From CAWBFD01 sp963788115 (lineage in GTDB: Bacteria; Actinomycetota; Thermoleophilia; Solirubrobacterales; 70-9), in assembly GCA_963788115.1 (NCBI GenBank), contig CAWBFD010000004.1:1488001-1552000 (forward strand): a stretch of DNA of 64,000 nucleotides, written 5' to 3'. Numbering within the stretch: position 1 is the stretch's first letter; each line of letters starts with the position of its first letter. Shown here one piece after another: positions 60,876-64,000 of this stretch. Both the position numbers and the translations under genes were made by a program. Below the pieces are notes generated by a model. It ran no database searches. It was given only the letters and a program-made list of their open reading frames with translations, and was not told the origin of the DNA.

Positions 60876-62164
60876 TGAGGGCCGAGCGACTTTCATGGGA
60901 CGGGCGCGACCCGGGGCGGCAGGCGGCTGCTCTGAGGGCGCTGCCGGCTCGGCCTCCCGCGCTCGAGGCGGAGGCGGCGGCGATCGTGGATGCCGTGCGC
61001 ACGCGCGGCGACGCCGCCCTGCGAGAGCTCACGGTCAGGTTCGACGCGCCGGACCTCGCCTTGGACGAGCTGAGCCTGCGGGTGGACCCGAGCGAGATCG
61101 CCCAGGCCCGCGACCTGCTCACCCCCGAGCTGATCGGGGCCCTCGAGGTCGCCGGACGCAACATTCAGGCGGTGGCCCGGGCAGAGCTCGAGGCCGCCAC
61201 CGACGCCGAGGCGTCGCTGGCACAGGGACAGGCGGTGAGAGTCGTGGGGCGCCCCGTCTCGTCCGCCGGCATCTACGCGCCGGGGGGACGCGCGGCATAC
61301 CCGTCGTCGGTCCTCATGTGCTGCGTCCCCGCGCGGGTCGCTGGCGTTGATCGGATCGCCCTCGCATCACCCCCGGGGCCGGACGGCCGGCTCCCGCCGG
61401 TGCTCCTGGCGGCGTGCTCGATCGCCGTGGTCGACGAGGTCTACGCGATCGGCGGCGCCCAGGCGGTGGCCGCGCTGGCTCATGGGACCGAGACGGTCGC
61501 CCCAGTGGACGTGATCGTCGGCCCGGGCAACCGCTACGTGAACGCGGCCAAGCGGCTGGTGTTCGGGGTGGTCGGCATCGACGGGATCGCGGGCCCGACC
61601 GAGCTGGCGGTGGTGCTCGACGGCAACGCGAACTCCCGCTGGGTGGCACTCGACCTTCTTGCCCAAGCCGAGCATGGCAGCGACGGCCTGCTGGTGGCGA
61701 TCTGCGCCGACGGCGGCGCGCTCGACGCGTTGGTCGACGAACTGGAGGCACTCGCTTCCGAGCGCGCAAGCGTCGCGGACGCGACGGTGGCGCTGGTCGA
61801 GGCGCCCGACCTGAGCGCGGCGGTGGAGCTCGCCGACGCGATCGCGCCCGAGCATCTCGAGCTGGCCTTCGACGGCGCCGACGCGCAGATCGCCGCCGAT
61901 CGAGTGGCCGGGTGCGTCTTCTTCGGCCCCACCGGCGCGGTCGCTTTCGGCGACTACTCCGCGGGCTCGAACCACGTGTTGCCGACCGGAGGCGCGGCAC
62001 GCTTCGGGGGCCCGCTCGGAATCGGTGCCTTCCGCCGCCACACTTCGGTGATCGAGCTGCCGCCGCCGGCGGCGGCCAGGCTGGCGCCCCGGGTGGCGGA
62101 GCTGGCCGAGGCCGAGGGCTTCCCGGTCCACGGCGAGTCCGCCGAGGCGAGGGCGGCGGACTGA
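60875..62164 (+). CDS. hisD: Histidinol dehydrogenase HisD
   Basis: 429-aa Zn enzyme oxidising histidinol to histidine. YAPGGRAAYPSSVLMCCVPA, VDEVYAIGGAQAVAALAHGT, VGPGNRYVNAAKRLVFG, GIAGPTELAVV, LAQAEHGSD, APEHLELAFDGAD, GDYSAGSNHVLPTGGAARFGGPL. GTG start sharing one base with the hisG stop. A 187-bp gap rich in inverted repeats separates it from hisB. Confidence 0.95.
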   Translation: MRAERLSWDGRDPGRQAAALRALPARPPALEAEAAAIVDAVRTRGDAALRELTVRFDAPDLALDELSLRVDPSEIAQARDLLTPELIGALEVAGRNIQAVARAELEAATDAEASLAQGQAVRVVGRPVSSAGIYAPGGRAAYPSSVLMCCVPARVAGVDRIALASPPGPDGRLPPVLLAACSIAVVDEVYAIGGAQAVAALAHGTETVAPVDVIVGPGNRYVNAAKRLVFGVVGIDGIAGPTELAVVLDGNANSRWVALDLLAQAEHGSDGLLVAICADGGALDALVDELEALASERASVADATVALVEAPDLSAAVELADAIAPEHLELAFDGADAQIAADRVAGCVFFGPTGAVAFGDYSAGSNHVLPTGGAARFGGPLGIGAFRRHTSVIELPPPAAARLAPRVAELAEAEGFPVHGESAEARAAD

Positions 62165-62196
62165 TGGTCCGGACGAGATCACTGATGTTCGATCCG

Positions 62197-62320
62197 CGTG
62201 TGCCCGGGGACGCGCCTGGCCGAGCAGCTCGAGGACGCAGGGCATGACGTGTGCTTGCCTGCACACGAGTGCCCGAGGACAAAGAGATGCGAAGGCCAGG
62301 CGCGTCATCCGGGTGCGCGG
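62197..62320. repeat. Nested palindromic element between hisD and hisB
   Basis: Outer arms GACGCGCCTGGCC (62209-62221) and GGCCAGGCGCGTC (62294-62306) are a perfect 13-bp inverted repeat, extended by CCCGG/CCGGG across a small internal loop. Inside, GGGCA...TGCCC encloses CGTGTGC-TTGCCT-GCACACG (62248-62267). The whole folds as one long interrupted hairpin of about 110 nt. It may be a palindromic repeat, a terminator/processing site or a structured RNA. hisB has its own TAGGAT (62340-62345), 6 nt from its ATG, after it. Confidence 0.65.
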
Positions 62321-62351
62321 GGGTTGGGCATCAGTGATCTAGGATCGCTCG

Positions 62352-62939
62352 ATGAGCCGCACCGCAGAGATCACCCGCAAAACGCGCGAGACCGAGCTCG
62401 AGGTCGCGCTCGACCTCGATGGGGGAGAGGTGAGCGCCTCGACCGGGGTCGGCTTCCTCGACCACATGATCGAGCTGCTCGGGCACCATGGGCGCCTGGG
62501 GCTCCGCGTCGCGGCCGAGGGCGATCTGGAGACCGGCGCACACCACACCGTCGAGGACGTCGGGATCGCGCTCGGCCAAGCTCTCGATGCCGCCCTGGGC
62601 GACCGTGCGGGCATCCGGCGCTACGGCTACACGGCGGTCCCCATGGACGAGGCGCTCGGGATGTGCGCGATGGACATCTCGGGGCGCCCGCTGTGCCTGT
62701 TCGAGGCCGATCTCCCCCCGGTCTCGATCGCCGGATTCGACGCCGAGCTGACCGAGGAGTTCTTCCGCGCCGTCGCGTCGCACGCCAAGATCACGCTTCA
62801 CTTGGGCACCCGCTACGGCTCGAACACGCACCACATGATCGAGGCGTGCTTCAAGGCGTTCGCGCGGGCGCTTCGCGAGGCGGTGGCGATCGACCCGGAC
62901 GAGCCCGGGGTGCCGTCGACGAAGGGGACGCTGAAATGA
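62352..62939 (+). CDS. hisB: Imidazoleglycerol-phosphate dehydratase HisB (monofunctional)
   Basis: 195-aa Mn enzyme. DLDGGEVSASTGVGFLDHMI opening; metal ligands in GAHHTVEDVGIALG and SNTHHMIEACFKAFARALRE; RRYGYTAVPMDEAL between. No phosphatase domain is fused, so histidinol-phosphatase is encoded elsewhere. Probably leaderless with its own promoter. Confidence 0.96.
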   Translation: MSRTAEITRKTRETELEVALDLDGGEVSASTGVGFLDHMIELLGHHGRLGLRVAAEGDLETGAHHTVEDVGIALGQALDAALGDRAGIRRYGYTAVPMDEALGMCAMDISGRPLCLFEADLPPVSIAGFDAELTEEFFRAVASHAKITLHLGTRYGSNTHHMIEACFKAFARALREAVAIDPDEPGVPSTKGTLK

Positions 62940-62961
62940 CGCGGGCACCTGCCAACCCCAT

Positions 62962-63006
62962 CGAGTGTCGAGTTTGTCCGCCTCAGACAGACAAACTCGA
63001 CACTCG
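62962..63006. repeat. Perfect 17-bp inverted repeat between hisB and hisH
   Basis: CGAGTGTCGAGTTTGTC (62962-62978) is the exact reverse complement of 62990-63006, around an 11-nt loop (CGCCTCAGACA). It occupies half of the 88-bp hisB-hisH gap. It is AT-richer than its surroundings and looks like an inserted palindromic unit. Confidence 0.85.
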
Positions 63007-63027
63007 GCCCTGGCCGGGGGTCCGCTC

Positions 63028-63651
63028 GTGAGCCGGGTGGCCATCCTCGACTACGGCATGGGCAACCTGCGCTCGGTCGAGAAGGCGCTTGAACGGGTCG
63101 GGGCGACGCCCGCGATCACCTTCGATTCCGTGGCGGCCCGAGAGGCGGACGGGCTGGTCCTGCCCGGCGTCGGGGCATTCCCGATGGCGATGCGCCGGAT
63201 CCGGGAGCTCGGGTTCGACCGGCTGGTCCGCTCGTGGGTCGCCGAGGACCGCCCGCTCCTGGGCATTTGCCTCGGGATGCAGCTGCTCTTCGAGTCGTCG
63301 ACCGAGAACGAGGGCGCCGACGGCCTCGGGATCATTCCGGGCACGGTGACGGAGCTCGACGCCCCGGGCCACAAGGTCCCGCACATCGGCTGGGAGCCCG
63401 TCAGCTGGGCGCGCGAGTGTGCGCTGACCGAGGGAATCCCGGACAGGACGCCGTTCTACTTCGTCCACTCGTTCGCGGCGCGACCCGTCGACGCCGACGT
63501 GGTCGGCACCGCGGAGTGGGGCGAGCGCTTCGCCACGGTGGTGAATCGCGGGAGGATCTGGGGCGCCCAGTTTCACCCCGAGAAGTCCAGCCGCTGGGGC
63601 CTGCACCTGCTCGCGAACTTCGCGTCAGTGTGCGCGCCAGTCGCCGCATGA
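63028..63651 (+). CDS. hisH: Imidazole glycerol phosphate synthase glutaminase subunit HisH
   Basis: 207-aa class I glutamine amidotransferase. VAILDYGMGNLRSVEKALER, LPGVGAFPMAMRRI, nucleophile Cys in LLGICLGMQLLFE, PHIGWEPVSW, FYFVHSFAARP, and His/Glu of GAQFHPEKSSRWG. GTG start at 63028; an open frame upstream reads into the inverted repeat and is not conserved. ATGA overlap with hisA. Confidence 0.95.
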   Translation: MSRVAILDYGMGNLRSVEKALERVGATPAITFDSVAAREADGLVLPGVGAFPMAMRRIRELGFDRLVRSWVAEDRPLLGICLGMQLLFESSTENEGADGLGIIPGTVTELDAPGHKVPHIGWEPVSWARECALTEGIPDRTPFYFVHSFAARPVDADVVGTAEWGERFATVVNRGRIWGAQFHPEKSSRWGLHLLANFASVCAPVAA

Positions 63652-64000
63652 TCCTCGTCCCCGCGATCGACATCCGCGGTGGGCGGGCCGTTCGCCTGAT
63701 CCAGGGCGATTATGAGCGCGAGACGGCGTTCGACGCCGATCCGCTCGACGCGGCCCGCCGCTGGGTCGACCAGGGTGCCCGGGCACTCCACGTCGTCGAC
63801 CTCGACGGCGCGCGGGCCGGGCAGCCGGTGAACTTCGCTCAGGTCGAGCGGATCGCCGCTCAGGCGGGCGTGCCGGTGCAGATGGGCGGTGGCCTGCGGC
63901 GCGCCGAGGACGTGGCCGCAGTGCTCGCGGCTGGGGTCGACCGAGCGGTGCTGGGGACCGCGGCGGTCGAGGATCCCGCCCTGATCGAGGCGCTGATCGC
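63648..64000 (+). CDS. hisA: Phosphoribosylformimino-AICAR-phosphate isomerase HisA (3' end outside window)
   Basis: First about 117 codons of a TIM-barrel isomerase: ILVPAIDIRGGRAVRLIQGD (catalytic Asp, phosphate contacts), LHVVDLDGARAGQPVN, VPVQMGGGLRRAEDVAAVLA, RAVLGTAAVEDPAL. Lys of the usual GGK is Arg. hisA rather than priA cannot be excluded: in actinobacteria the bifunctional PriA often serves both His and Trp synthesis. Runs off the window. Confidence 0.9.
   Translation, partial: MILVPAIDIRGGRAVRLIQGDYERETAFDADPLDAARRWVDQGARALHVVDLDGARAGQPVNFAQVERIAAQAGVPVQMGGGLRRAEDVAAVLAAGVDRAVLGTAAVEDPALIEALI

Noticed and set aside
62198..62330. Fragment RLAEQLEDAGHDV resembling the N terminus of DUF5615/PIN-like toxins
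   Set aside because: Only about 13 residues, no preceding catalytic Asp motif and no continuation. The region is better explained by its nested inverted repeats.

Overview
The window is high-GC actinobacterial DNA. The full menaquinone route, a Crp/Fnr regulator, an SOS-controlled imuB/dnaE2 cassette with a CGAAC-N4-GTTCG box, a short HisG paired with HisZ, a MurA with Asp in place of the usual Cys, and the 16S rRNA sequence all fit a deep-branching actinobacterium. Class Thermoleophilia is my best guess, made from memory without alignment. Genes are tightly packed, with ATGA/GTGA overlaps. Many transcription-unit starts carry a TAnnnT hexamer 6-11 nt before the start codon and no Shine-Dalgarno, which suggests widespread leaderless mRNAs.

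Layout. 1-8.3 kb: menaquinone cluster (menF, an extra crotonase, menD, menC, menA, menB, and divergent menE). 8.3-8.7 kb: a decayed NTF2-like gene and hairpins. 8.7-12.3 kb: ilvC, a DUF4389 membrane protein, then a scar made of a duplicated yjbQ tail, an IS3-type transposase fragment and a RibD/DHFR-like gene, followed by intact yjbQ and a cupin. 12.3-18.7 kb: class V aminotransferase-serA, a quinone oxidoreductase, two membrane proteins and a MobA-like nucleotidyltransferase. 18.7-28.6 kb: a branched-chain amino acid block (leuA with a Leu-rich leader peptide, an XRE-cupin regulator, leuC, leuD, a Tam-like methyltransferase, leuB, a Crp-family regulator, ilvE, cimA). 28.6-36.5 kb: DegT aminotransferase, epimerase, argH, 3-methyladenine glycosylase, PBP1A, tyrS. 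36.5-42.6 kb: rrn operon 16S-23S-5S without spacer tRNAs, in which the 23S gene is split by a 728-bp group I intron encoding a LAGLIDADG endonuclease. 42.7-48.7 kb: GlsB/YeaQ-like membrane protein and the imuB-DUF6504-dnaE2 mutasome operon. 48.7-55.6 kb: a lipoprotein, a branched-chain amino acid ABC transporter (livK, livHMGF) and an isocitrate/isopropylmalate dehydrogenase paralogue. 55.6-57.7 kb: a twin zinc-binding protein, a hydrolase and an HD protein. 57.9-64 kb: murA and the histidine operon hisZ-G-D-B-H-A, running off the window.

The most notable items are: (1) the group I intron exactly after 23S position U1917 (E. coli numbering), with a perfect P1 pairing and the expected terminal U/G; (2) a leuA leader peptide whose Leu codons are also a 9-nt anti-Shine-Dalgarno for leuA; (3) a Tam-like methyltransferase translationally coupled between leuD and leuB; (4) divergent gene pairs with interlocked leaderless promoters, one pair even sharing a CATG as both start codons; and (5) three large palindromes filling gaps inside the leu and his operons.
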